DNA from: Echria macrotheca
Lineage: Eukaryota > Ascomycota > Sordariomycetes > Sordariales > Schizotheciaceae
Direction: 5' to 3'
Assembly: GCA_030411725.1 (NCBI GenBank)
Contig: MU839837.1
Span: 496,001-560,000 of the forward strand
DNA length: 64,000 nucleotides
The notes beneath the pieces were generated by a model. That model saw nothing but the letters and a program-made list of their open reading frames with translations, was not told the origin of the DNA and searched no databases. This document shows, in pieces, positions 10,735 through 19,656 of the stretch (its first letter is position 1; the number at the start of each line of letters is the position of its first letter). The position numbers were made by a program, and so were the translations under genes.

Positions 10735-12548
10735 ATGGGATCAGCGCATGCCGCGTACGCGGCGCAAAATAGCTCCTCAGGAAGCCACACAGTTACTGCC
10801 CTAGGAAGATGGTCCATCATCAACAAGCAGCTGCCTGCCGTTCAGACCATCAAAGCGATTCATGTCTACGACTTTGACAACACGCGTATGACGCAGATCT
10901 CCTACCTCGTCCGCAAGCTAACGACTAATTTGCAGTCTTCAAAACACCCCTCCCAAACCCAAAGATCTGGAACGGGCCGACGTTGGGCACGCTGGCGAAC
11001 CCCGATGCGTTTGTAAACGGCGGATGGTGGCACGACTCCAGAATCCTTGCCGCGACGGGCGAAGGGCTCGCCAAGGAAGAGCCGAAAGCATGGGAGGGCT
11101 GGTGGAACGAAAAGATCGTCGAGCTGATTCAACTCAGCACCGAGCAAAAGGATGCGCTTTGCGTGCTTCTCACCGGTCGATCCGAATCCGGGTTCAGCGA
11201 TCTGATCAAGCGGATGGTCACCAGCAAGGGCCTAGACTTTGATATGATTTCTCTGAAGCCCGCGGTCGGCCCAAACAACCAGCGTTTCCCCTCCACCATG
11301 ATTTTCAAGCAGATGTTCCTCACAGCTCTGATGGAGACGTACAGATTCGCCGACGAGATCCGCATCTACGAAGATCGGGCAAAGCACGTCAAGGGCTTTC
11401 GCGACTTCCTCGCAGACTACAACAAGAAGCAGGCGGGTGGGCAGCGGACCCGTGGGCCCATCACGGCTGAAGTCATACAAGTGGCTGACATAGCTACCAA
11501 CCTGGACCCTGTCATCGAGGTCGCTGAAGTCCAGCAGATCATCAACGAGCACAATGCAGCGCTCTCCAGCCGTCGGCGCGGGGTCCGAGGCGAGCGCCTC
11601 ATGATCAAGAAAACCGTCTTCTACACGGGATATCTCATCAATGCCACTGACACGCAGCGTCTCCTCTCCCTTGCCCAGATCCCTGCCGGGTTTTCGGAGA
11701 CAGATATCAAGTACCATGGCAACAATATCATGATCTGCCCTAGGCCTTGTCCACCTGGCATTCTTGAGAAGGTCGGCGGCATAGGCAGTAAAATGACGTG
11801 GGAGGTCACAGGCACAGCCTGCTTTGAGAATAACATTTGGGCAGCATGCTTGAAGCCGGTGCCCGGAACTGCCAAATTTCACACGGATAATCCAAGCCCG
11901 TTGGTGGTCTTGGCATTGCGAAAGGGTGCTCGTCCTGTCGATGCAGGTAAGATTCAGAACTGGCAGCCTGTACCGCCGGACAAGGCCTTCACTTTCGAAA
12001 CCGTTGTTGGAGAGAAACTCCTTCTGCGGGTAGAGGCTGAGTATGCCGGTGAGGGGGAGTATCAGAGCTTTTTTCCCGGCAAGGGGGCAAAGAGGAAGCA
12101 CACCATGGGAGAGGATGACTTTCGCTCTAAGCCGAGTCATCCAACGGGTCCTCGCAATGATCAAAGAAATTATCATCAGTTGTCTGGTCGCGGCGGCTCG
12201 GGACAGGGTCGGTTCCGTGGAGGCCACTCAAACCGGGGTTTCAGAGGCCAACGTGGCGGAGGACCTCGGGGGCGAGGTGGTCGCGGTGGTGGTGGTCACC
12301 ACTACAAGTCGCTTGATGATGTCGGGACGAGAGACAACCAAGGTGGTTTTTCCCAGCAGGTATCATACGAGGATGACTCTCAGCGGGGCTTTCCGGTCCA
12401 GCCGCCGCAGGGTCCCTCAAGCCAGTACCATTCGCAAGGCCAGTATCAGCCGCCGTCTCAGCAGTATGGCGGTTGGAAGCAAAACGCGGGCCAGCAGGGG
12501 CGACAATCTGGCGGCTCGGGGTACGGCGATATGAACAACTACTACTAG
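10735..12548 (+). CDS. HAD-superfamily 'Swiss army knife RNA repair-like' protein with RGG tail
   Basis: Two exons (10735-10885, 10936-12548) give 587 residues. The first exon carries the HAD motif I (HVYDFDNTLF after splicing, Asp46 and Asp48). CVLLTGRSESGF resembles motif II. This matches the fungal HAD domain named after the Swiss-army-knife RNA repair proteins; no substrate is established that I know of. The last ~110 residues are low complexity: about six RGG/GRGG units near residues 475-510, then Gln/Ser/Tyr-rich sequence ending GYGDMNNYY, typical of RNA-binding disordered tails. The splice is well supported because it restores DFDNTLFKTPLPNP. The start is uncertain: an in-frame ATG at 10684 would add 17 residues. 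Confidence 0.85.
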
Positions 12549-13027
12549 GTTGGTAGTTGCATACGTTTGAGGCTAGTGTACATTAGATGACGATGAGCGC
12601 TGGGGCAACCAGATAGCGTTTGGAAGGCGTTAAGCGGCCGACTACGGATGACCGGTTTGGCAGGGCATGATTCTACTGATACCAAGTACTTTGATCTTGT
12701 GTCTTGATTGGTGTGCTGTCTTGAGTGTCTGTTCAATGATGTGGCTTGGTTACCAACATAAGTAGTAAAAAGCGTCTAATAACCGCACACAGCAGACAAC
12801 GCCAGCTTCGATGTCTCTAGCACAACGTCTAGACCGTCCTTGCATGCAGATAGACGCAATCTAGATATTCCTCTCCTCCGGCTCGCTTCGCTTCGTACAC
12901 TCCATAGCATCCACATTACAACCGCCCCATCCCATCCTGTCCAGGACACAAAACCCTCATCTCCACCACACCAAGAACACACACACAAAAGACCCATTTC
13001 TCGGGAACAAAATTCAACAGCAAAGAA
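12549..13027. other. Intergenic, HAD/SAK gene to tRNA-Glu
   Basis: 479 bp with the 3' UTR of the upstream gene and the 5' flank of tRNA-Glu(TTC). CA-rich sequence occurs near 12960-12990. No gene was recognised. Confidence 0.5.
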
Positions 13028-13129
13028 TCGGGTATGGTGTAGCGGTAACATCGCTGGTTTTCATATATTCTCTTCTCAAGAGAATTAAAGATCTCTCAGT
13101 AGCCCGGGGTTCGACTCCCCGTATCCGAG
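13028..13129 (+). tRNA. tRNA-Glu (anticodon TTC), with intron
   Basis: Acceptor TCGGGTA (13028-13034) pairs with TATCCGA (13122-13128), discriminator G at 13129. The D arm is GTGT/ACAT. The anticodon stem GCTGG/TCAGT has two G-U pairs. The T arm CGGGG-TTCGACT-CCCCG is perfect. The anticodon TTC is at 13060-13062. A 31-nt intron (13064-13094) follows position 37, the canonical site. The mature tRNA is 71 nt before CCA. Confidence 0.92.
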
Positions 13130-13139
13130 GTTTACCACC

Positions 13140-13146
13140 TTTTTTT
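13140..13146 (+). terminator. Pol III terminator of tRNA-Glu(TTC)
   Basis: Seven consecutive T on the coding strand, 11 nt after the tRNA end. Confidence 0.8.
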
Positions 13147-13931
13147 CATGCTGGATTATTTGTTTTGGGTATAATAAGGGGGCAGTGTTGGCGCTGTTTT
13201 GTTTCCGGTGTCTACTTTGAGATGTTTGGGAAGTTGGTTTTCTTTTTTGCAGTTGGTTAGGGGCGCTGTTTAGATGGTGATGTTTGACTTGTCAAGTAGT
13301 TTGTAGGGTTGGTGAGCTTTTGAAGAAGGGAAGAATGTCAATAGACAAGTCCACGTCGCCGTTTTGATGTTACCTAGAGAAGAGGTTCCTGAGGAAAGGG
13401 GTACCAAATGTTGGCAAATATCCAGCCTGGAGACGAGAATCTCTTCAAGTGTTTCTCTGTCCATCATCTGATGAGACGGGATACCATTTAAATATTTCTG
13501 GATTCCTTGACTGCCGTGCAGTAGAGTAGGTATAGGAAAAAGCAACGCCGCCAAAGCGGTTCGACAGGTAATCGTGTTGAAGTTAAAATGAGGAACCCCG
13601 TTTCCCGAAAACACCCGACTCACACAGAGATATACCCACAAACCTTCTTGATTCCATTCGAGCGATGATACAAGAACCAAATATACAGATAAACAAACCG
13701 AATGATCAGTTTGTGCCACTCACCTCGATCGACATTGTCACACGACAACCGCCGACCCTCGAGTGTGTCTCGATAGCTCAACTTCACCCATCTCTTGCCG
13801 TGAGATCCGATCCAACATTTCCCTCAACAAAGCCGGCACCACCACCCACACACCAACGGCATCTCCTTCCCCAGCCAGGTTTCCACGAATCATCAACAGG
13901 GAGAAAGATGAAAGAATAAAAAAAAGGACAC
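13147..13931. other. Spacer between tRNA-Glu(TTC) and tRNA-Ser
   Basis: About 0.8 kb. Open frames reach 149 codons on the minus strand (13270-13719) but show no family resemblance, and the sequence is A/T-richer than the neighbouring genes. No gene is called. Confidence 0.5.
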
Positions 13932-13939
13932 AAAAAAAA
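13932..13939 (-). terminator. Pol III terminator of tRNA-Ser(TGA)
   Basis: Eight A on the plus strand, that is T8 on the tRNA strand, beginning 4 nt after the tRNA 3' end. Confidence 0.8.
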
Positions 13940-13942
13940 TCT

Positions 13943-14039
13943 CGTCACCTGCAGGATTTGAACCTACGCGGGCGAACCCATTAGATGCCCGAATCTGAGA
14001 AATTCAAGTCTAACGCCTTAACCACTCGGCCAAGGTGAC
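13943..14039 (-). tRNA. tRNA-Ser (anticodon TGA), with intron
   Basis: The minus strand begins GTCACCTTGGCCGAGTGG and ends with AGGTGAC plus discriminator G. The acceptor stem pairs perfectly (14039-14033 with 13950-13944). It has the class II long variable arm expected of serine (GGGTTCGCCCGC region) and B box GGTTCAAATCC. The anticodon loop CTTGAAA gives TGA. A 16-nt intron (13987-14002) lies after position 37. Confidence 0.92.
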
Positions 14040-14612
14040 AGTGCGATGCAACATTCGGCTCGGAAAGTGGACCTATGAGGTATTGCTTGCATGCGGGGGA
14101 TATGCAGCAGAGGTATGAGCGGCAGGTCGCTCGCTCGCTGATGGGATGGGATGTTCGATTCGAATGGGCGCTTTTCGTTTCAGGGTGATTAATTTGACCG
14201 TTTGAATGGTGTGCAGTGATGTCTCGATCAAGGTAGGCAAACTGCGTTCGATGCGCAATCCGATTGAAGTAAGGTATCTCGTTTGGTAAATGGTTTTGGT
14301 ATCGGTTGTTTTTTGACTTGGCTCAGGGGCTGCTGCTGAGTGGTGCCGCGAAAAAACTTGTGACGGTAAGAATCTTCAGGGGGCTTTTCAAGCATCCCTT
14401 CCCGAGGAGATATTTTGCAAAGGACAGAGCTTGCAAACCGGCCATCCCGACACAGTAGCTAGGTATGATATGGAAGGAAGAAAAATTGCTGTATCAAACT
14501 TCCAGGAGAAAGATTTTGGGGGCAGTGGGGAGGGCTCAGTCAAAAACCCGATGAATCTCCTTGTCACAAAAAAAAACCAAACATAGCCAAGGGGAAAGGC
14601 GGAAAAGGAAAC
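14040..14612. other. Spacer between tRNA-Asp and tRNA-Ser
   Basis: About 0.57 kb with A-rich runs near 14568-14576. No gene was recognised. Confidence 0.5.
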
Positions 14613-14620
14613 AAAAAAAA
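14613..14620 (-). terminator. Pol III terminator of tRNA-Asp (possibly shared)
   Basis: Eight A on the plus strand (T8 on the tRNA strand), about 29 nt past tRNA-Asp. It is the first run of four or more T downstream of tRNA-Glu(CTC) once the tRNA genes end. Confidence 0.75.
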
Positions 14621-14648
14621 CAGACCACCTCCTAACCCCTTCTATCAT

Positions 14649-14733
14649 CTCTCCCGCCGGGAATTGAACCCGGGTCTCGAGCGAATCTCCCAAAGATGAC
14701 AAGCTCACATACTGACCACTATACTACGGAAGA
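14649..14733 (-). tRNA. tRNA-Asp (anticodon GTC), with intron
   Basis: Acceptor TCTTCCG (14733-14727) pairs with CGGGAGA (14656-14650) with one G-U; the discriminator is G. T arm CCGGG-TTCAATT-CCCGG. The anticodon stem TGAGC pairs with GCTCG, and the loop gives GTC. A short 13-nt intron (14684-14696) follows position 37. Confidence 0.9.
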
Positions 14734-14795
14734 TTTGTGAATGTTAACTCATTCACCGTAGTGTTTTGTCGGGGGAAGGAAACTTGGCCTGGAAG

Positions 14796-14895
14796 CTCGC
14801 ATACGGGGAGTCGAACCCCGGGCTGCTGAGAAACTTTTCTTGGTTCATCAGAAAAACCATGAGAGTCAGCTATGTTACCGCTACACCATACGCGA
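14796..14895 (-). tRNA. tRNA-Glu (anticodon CTC), with intron
   Basis: Acceptor TCGCGTA (14895-14889) pairs with TATGCGA (14803-14797), discriminator G at 14796. The D and T arms are identical to the TTC isoacceptor at 13028. The anticodon stem GCTGA/TCAGC is fully paired and the anticodon is CTC. A 29-nt intron (14831-14859) follows position 37 and contains a run of five T. Only 62 nt separate it from tRNA-Asp on the same strand. Confidence 0.92.
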
Positions 14896-15965
14896 TTTCT
14901 TGCTTTTTTGTTGGGATGGAGCTTCGGAGTTGTGGGTTATAAGTAAGGATGGGGATGCTGGTGGTGGACGAATTTTGTGAGTTTGCTGGGGTGTTGGATA
15001 TCCACATTGGATTTGGTAATAAGAGCAGGAAATGTTTGTTCAATACCATGGATCATGGGTGTTTTTGTGAAGTGGGAAAGGCTGTGAGCTTTTGGGTACA
15101 CATGACACAAAATGCGTCGATTGTTGGCAGGAGTCTAGAGAACTGGGACGTGGTTGGACTATGGAGCTTCGAGTCAAACATCTTTGGTGAAAAACTAGCT
15201 AGGCAGTGCTGGACTTTTTCTTTGTCCCTCAGTTGACTAGCCGTGGGAGTGTCCCAGTGAAGCTGGGGCCTGGTGGTCGAAGAGTTTGAGATGCAAAACT
15301 GAATAACTTGGACGATGATGTCGAGCCATCATGTCAACCGAATTCCATTTTATACTCCCTGCTGGCCATTACATCTCCAAACGCATCTCCAGGGTAGTTA
15401 CGGGGCCTACAAAAGACATCGACAGCGATAATGATTACCGATCCCTATGCTGGGTTGCAGGTCCGGTATCTGCTATGATCTTTCCGTCGACTCACTCTCA
15501 TGACGCAACGTTCCTCATCGTCCTTGAGCGATGACCAAAACTGAGGGTAGATCGGGATTAGTGCCAAAGAGGGAGGAAGAACTGAGCTGCATACTGCCGA
15601 CTCAACAATACAGCGAGAAGCCGGTATGCACCTTCCTATCCTCCCCGGGTGCTGTTGCCTAGCCGAACGCGCGCCAGGATTTGGTCATGAAAGCACGAAG
15701 TCATGAACGACCTGGAATCTGCAGTACTCGCCATAAACTTGTACGCCGCCCATGGCAACCGCACTCCCCGAAGGCGCAGTTCCCCTTGGCATGTACGGAA
15801 GCTCTGACCTGGCCAGGACGTTGCGTATAAATCCCATGCTCTCCTCGAGTCAAGGCTCTCCCAGTCCAAGACTCTCTCCGACAAACATCCAACCAGCATT
15901 AAAAGTAACCATGCTTCGGAATTGCACTCTCACGGACCTCCCTCATCCTTTCCCCAGTTTCGATA
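14896..15965. other. Intergenic upstream of the coiled-coil orphan
   Basis: 1.07 kb. A 95-codon frame at 14949-15236 and a 115-codon frame at 15752-16099 have no recognisable family; the latter overlaps the next gene in another frame. Treated as non-coding. Confidence 0.45.
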
Positions 15966-16797
15966 ATGACATTCCCTGTCTGCTCTGCCTCTCGAGAACG
16001 TTGGTCCCACCGAGAACCGGATGCTGCGTTTACAGAACTGACGAGAACGGTGCGTTTCCACGATGCCTGGCGCCTTTCGTTACCTCTTTCTCACTTTGAT
16101 AAAGGTGCAAGATTGCCTCGCTGCGTTGAATGTGAACACAGCAGGTGGGACTGTCAGCCGGTGAGATGCCTTGACTATCTATGCTTACCATGCAACGCTA
16201 CCACGATCAGATGAACGCTAACGGCTACAGGTCCCAGGGGAACGCAGTCTGGAGGTAAAGATGTGGTGGGCGCAGATCCTGAAACTCCCCCCGGAGCAGG
16301 GCGCTCCCATGGCTATTCATCATTGGGGGGTGAGCCTTATGGCCTGGATCCGTGAGCACATCGATACAGAGCACTCAATGCACCCACAACATGACCAACA
16401 AGCCGCTGCCCCGAACCTCGCGGGGGCTACATGTGATCCCATGTCGGGCCAGCCGAGTCTGGGAGAGAGCAGCACAGTCGCTGCCGAGCGTCAAGCACTT
16501 GCCTCAGAGTGCAACGCAGCTACCGAAAAGCAGAAAGAAATTGCCGAATATCGCAACGCAGCTACCGAAGAGCGCCAAGCAGCTGTTGAAGAGCTCAAAG
16601 CACATGCCGAACAGCGCAAAGCAGATGCCGAACACCGCAAAGCAGCTGCCGAACACCGCAAAGCAGCTGCTGAAGAGCGCATAGCAATTGCTGCAGACCA
16701 CATAGCAGCTGCCGAAGACCGCAAAGCAGCTGCCCTTGAGAAACTCGCGAACCTAGTTGCAAGTATGGCCGTTTCACCGTTGAGCAGCGCACCGTAA
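15966..16797 (+). CDS. Orphan protein with Cys motif and heptad-repeat coiled coil
   Basis: Two exons (15966-16160, 16231-16797) are joined in frame by a clean GTGAGA donor, a GCTAAC branch and an ACAG acceptor, giving 253 residues. I do not recognise the family. The first exon ends with a small Cys cluster (RCVECEHSRWDCQP) of the kind seen in many fungal lineage-specific proteins. Residues 161-230 are ten consecutive seven-residue units such as AEHRKAA and AEDRKAA, a near-perfect Ala/Glu/Arg/Lys heptad coiled coil. These are encoded by ten 21-bp units (16516-16725). The start is the weak point: 15966 is the first in-frame ATG I found, with no homolog to confirm it. It could be a real lineage-specific gene or a fortuitous frame. 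Confidence 0.55.
16516..16725 (+). repeat. Ten tandem 21-bp units (coding)
   Basis: Exactly 210 bp in register with codons. The units starting at 16600, 16621, 16642, 16663 and 16705 are closest to each other; the outer units have diverged. Consensus begins GCAGCTGCCGAA and ends CGCAAA. Confidence 0.88.
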
Positions 16798-16951
16798 GGT
16801 ATCTACCATTCGACACTGACCCTGAATGTAGGAGAAAAAAGGCAACAAAATATTTGATTGACATGCATGACTAAGGCCTGGAGATGCCGGTGGCAAGCGG
16901 AGGGAGACCATCAGCGCAGTGTGCATTTGTTTTTGTAGACATAAATGTTGA

Positions 16952-17191
16952 TCAAGATTTTGTCGCTCCTTTTGTTTCCACGATCCTCCTCTGTTCGTCG
17001 GGCGGAAACATGGCGGTTCCCTGCTGCAATGCGTTTACCAGAGTGGCGAGGGCGTCATTCTTGAAGTCGTCAGCTGTGCGCACCTTGTCCAGGTCCTCTG
17101 CGAATTCCTTGGTGGCGCGCTGGAGATAGTACGATGTGAACTCGTCTGCCACTTCCTTGTCTGATTTTTTGGGCTGAGGAGGACCGGCCAT
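16952..17191 (-). CDS. rsa3: Rsa3-like ribosome assembly protein (short form)
   Basis: A single exon of 79 residues. The core DEFTSYYLQRATKEFAEDLD followed by KVRTADDFKN matches the Rsa3 domain, found in a nucleolar factor needed for early 60S assembly. Only the domain and a short basic start (MAGPPQPKKSDKE) are present, while budding-yeast Rsa3 is about 220 residues with an acidic N-terminal region. The frame is open upstream of the ATG but runs through the G/C-rich leader and looks untranslated. No upstream exon was found by eye. An alternative is a truncated annotation with an unseen 5' exon. Confidence 0.7.
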   Translation of the reverse strand: MAGPPQPKKSDKEVADEFTSYYLQRATKEFAEDLDKVRTADDFKNDALATLVNALQQGTAMFPPDEQRRIVETKGATKS

Positions 17192-18525
17192 GGTGATGAG
17201 GGACGAGTGTGAGGGTGGGGGTCTGAATATGAACTCGGTGCGAAGCGGTCGTGGAAGCCGAATATCAAGTATCAAGTTTGGGGATTTTGATGCTTGGTTT
17301 GCGACTGAGTTGAAGTTGACGAGAAGTGAGAAGCACTTGCGCTGAAATACCTGCAGGGAAGGGGCCGGGGGCGGGGGCCGGGGGTTTACAAGGCCTGCTC
17401 CCATTGGGCTAGCTGGATCGGACGAACAACACCAAAGATTCCATTTCGCACCGCACCCTTCAACAACTCCCACCAAAAACAAAAGAAAAAAGAGTGCAAA
17501 GCGACAACACGCCGATTCGACCGCACGCCTTCCCAGTTTACCAGACCCAAAGGCTGCCTCTCATTCAACAAGACTATACACACACCCGATTTAGCAAAGG
17601 TACCTCCTACCACGGGCAGCCCGCAGCGACCACGACAACATCGCGCACCCTCCCTCCCAGTAAAAAGCAACTGCAAAAAAAAGATAGTATAGAATAGCAA
17701 AACAAAAAAGAACAATCTCCCTCCCCTCGATCTATTCAAAGCGAAGCGTCCCCCCGGAGCTTCCGCCAAACCGGACGGGGGACGTAGATACCCGCGTTAG
17801 AGACACTACTTTAGCTACTTCGCTGGTAGGTAGGTGTGGAAAGTTGACCTATATACCCCCCGAGTACTAGACCGAGTGACGCCATGGACTTGTTTAGATC
17901 GGATCACATTTCGATCTCTCTGTCCATGCTCAATCTGATGCTCGGTACGTATCCAGAAACAAGCCCCAAAATAGAGCACAAATATCGGCCATCGATAACA
18001 AGAGGGACCCTTTGCATTTGGTTGCTCGCAGCGGGTACCGTGCGAATCCGCTGACGGACGCCCAGAATGTTAGCCTCAGCCTTGCACATACCCGAAATAC
18101 GAAACGACCAGTAGCGGGAGAGCCTTTTCTCAAAGCTTCACCGAATCACCAGATTATTTCCTTCGAGAGAAAAAAGCCGGCGGGTCTGCCCGTCGCTCTG
18201 CCAGAGTGGTCCGTGCATCGTATTCACACAGACGATGCGATTGGCCGGCGAGCAGGAGATCCTGTCTTGGCTGTCACAGGCCGGTGGCTTGACGCGACGA
18301 CTGCCTTTTTGCAACGCGGGATGGTTGAAGTGCGAAATACGACCAACTTCGAGATTCAAGTCATGGCGAGGAGTATATATATTCTTGGTGGTGAGAGGCA
18401 GGAGGAGAAGATGGCCGTGATGTGGTGTCGCAAACATCGATAACATTGTCTACCTTGGCTACTTATTCCGTACCAAACAAGAGAATCTCCATATTACCGA
18501 CTAACAACAGAATCTCCAAATCAGC
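17192..18525. other. Divergent intergenic region rsa3/RTA1-like gene
   Basis: 1.33 kb shared promoter region. It holds a strong G-run motif (17361-17384), A-rich tracts near 17480-17500 and 17670-17710, and TAGGTAGGT near 17826-17835. A 143-codon frame at 18012-18443 has no recognisable family. Confidence 0.5.
17361..17384 (+). promoter_or_regulatory. G-quadruplex-forming motif upstream of rsa3
   Basis: Four G-runs of 4, 5, 5 and 5 bases separated by CC, C and CC on the plus strand, about 170 bp upstream of the rsa3 ATG on its non-coding strand. The motif is seen directly; any function is inference. Confidence 0.6.
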
Positions 18526-19656
18526 ATGGGAGGAGAATACGTCAACGGAAGCATCTTCTTTTATGCCCCCAACAAGGGTGCTCCAGTCTTCTTCGCCCTC
18601 GCCTTTGCGCTTTCTGGCGCCTACCATGCCTACCAATGCGTGTAAGCTTCTCCCCGTTGCTTGTCTTCTTCCCTGGCTGACATGGCCAAGCCACTACAAC
18701 AGCTGGAAAATAACGGGACTCTACGTCTTCTGTTCGATGCTCTTCGTTGGCGGCTTCATCGTCAGAGAGCTTGGCGCGTTTGACTATGGGGACCTGATCA
18801 AGTACATTGTCACTATTTGTCTGGTTTACGCTGCTCCGTACGTCCATGGTCGTTTCCGTCAGGGGGCAGGGGGCGACTAACATGCAACAGGCCTCTCCTT
18901 GAGCTTGCCAACTACAATATTCTCGGGCGGATATTGTATTATGTTCCCTACCATTCCCCGGTCCACCCAGGTCGGGTCATCACCACTTTTGGCTTCATCT
19001 CCATCGTGGTCGAGGCGCTTAATGGGAATGGCGCATCCCTCAGCGCCAACCAGTCGCTTCCCCTGTGGAGGCAAGACCTCGGCCGGAACCTGCTGAAAGC
19101 GGCGTTGCTTATCCAAGTTGGTGTTATTGGTCTCTTCTTGCTCCTGGCCGTGACTTTCCACCGAAGATGTCGCCGGGCGGGCATCACACACGCCGGCCTC
19201 AACAACGCCCTCTACACGCTCTATGCGTCGACGGCGCTGCTGGCGACGCGAACCATCTACCGTGTTGTCGAGTATTGGAGTATTGCCGACTTCCACTACG
19301 AAGAAGGGCTCGACCCCATGACGCTGAGCCCCATCATTCGCTACGAGTGGTTCTTTTACGTCTTCGAGGCTGCTCTCATGCTCTGCAACAACGTCATGCT
19401 CAACATCCGCCATCCCCGCAGGTTTCTGCCCAAGAGCACCAAGACCTACCTCGCCCAGGACGGTGTGACGGAGATCCAGGGGCCCGGATATGACGACAAG
19501 CGCAACTTTTTCATCACCATCCTCGACCCGTTTGACCTCTACGGCACCATCAGGGGGAGGAACAAGGCGGAGCGTTTCTGGGAGAATAACGGGTTCGACG
19601 GATCGAATGGGCAGCGGCAGAAGTTGGCGAACGAGAACGACCTCGAGGCGGCGTGA
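18526..19656 (+). CDS. RTA1-family seven-helix membrane protein
   Basis: Three exons (18526-18641, 18691-18837, 18891-19656) give 342 residues. RTA1-like proteins are fungal plasma-membrane proteins with seven helices, linked to sphingoid-base export and resistance to 7-aminocholesterol and similar lipids; the transported molecule here is unknown. Family features are the N-terminal FFYAPNKGAPVFFALAFALS helix, GRILYYVPYHSPVHPGRVIT, the RTIYRVVEYWS segment between helices 5 and 6, and YEWFFYVFEAALML. The C-terminal 90 residues are polar and cytosolic. Both introns are about 50 nt and restore the family sequence. Confidence 0.92.

Noticed and set aside
11232..12227. 331-codon minus-strand frame antisense to the HAD/SAK gene
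   Set aside because: A shadow of a well-supported coding exon, with no family resemblance.
18012..18443. 143-codon frame in the rsa3/RTA1-like intergenic region
   Set aside because: No family resemblance and in a divergent promoter; overlapped by other frames.
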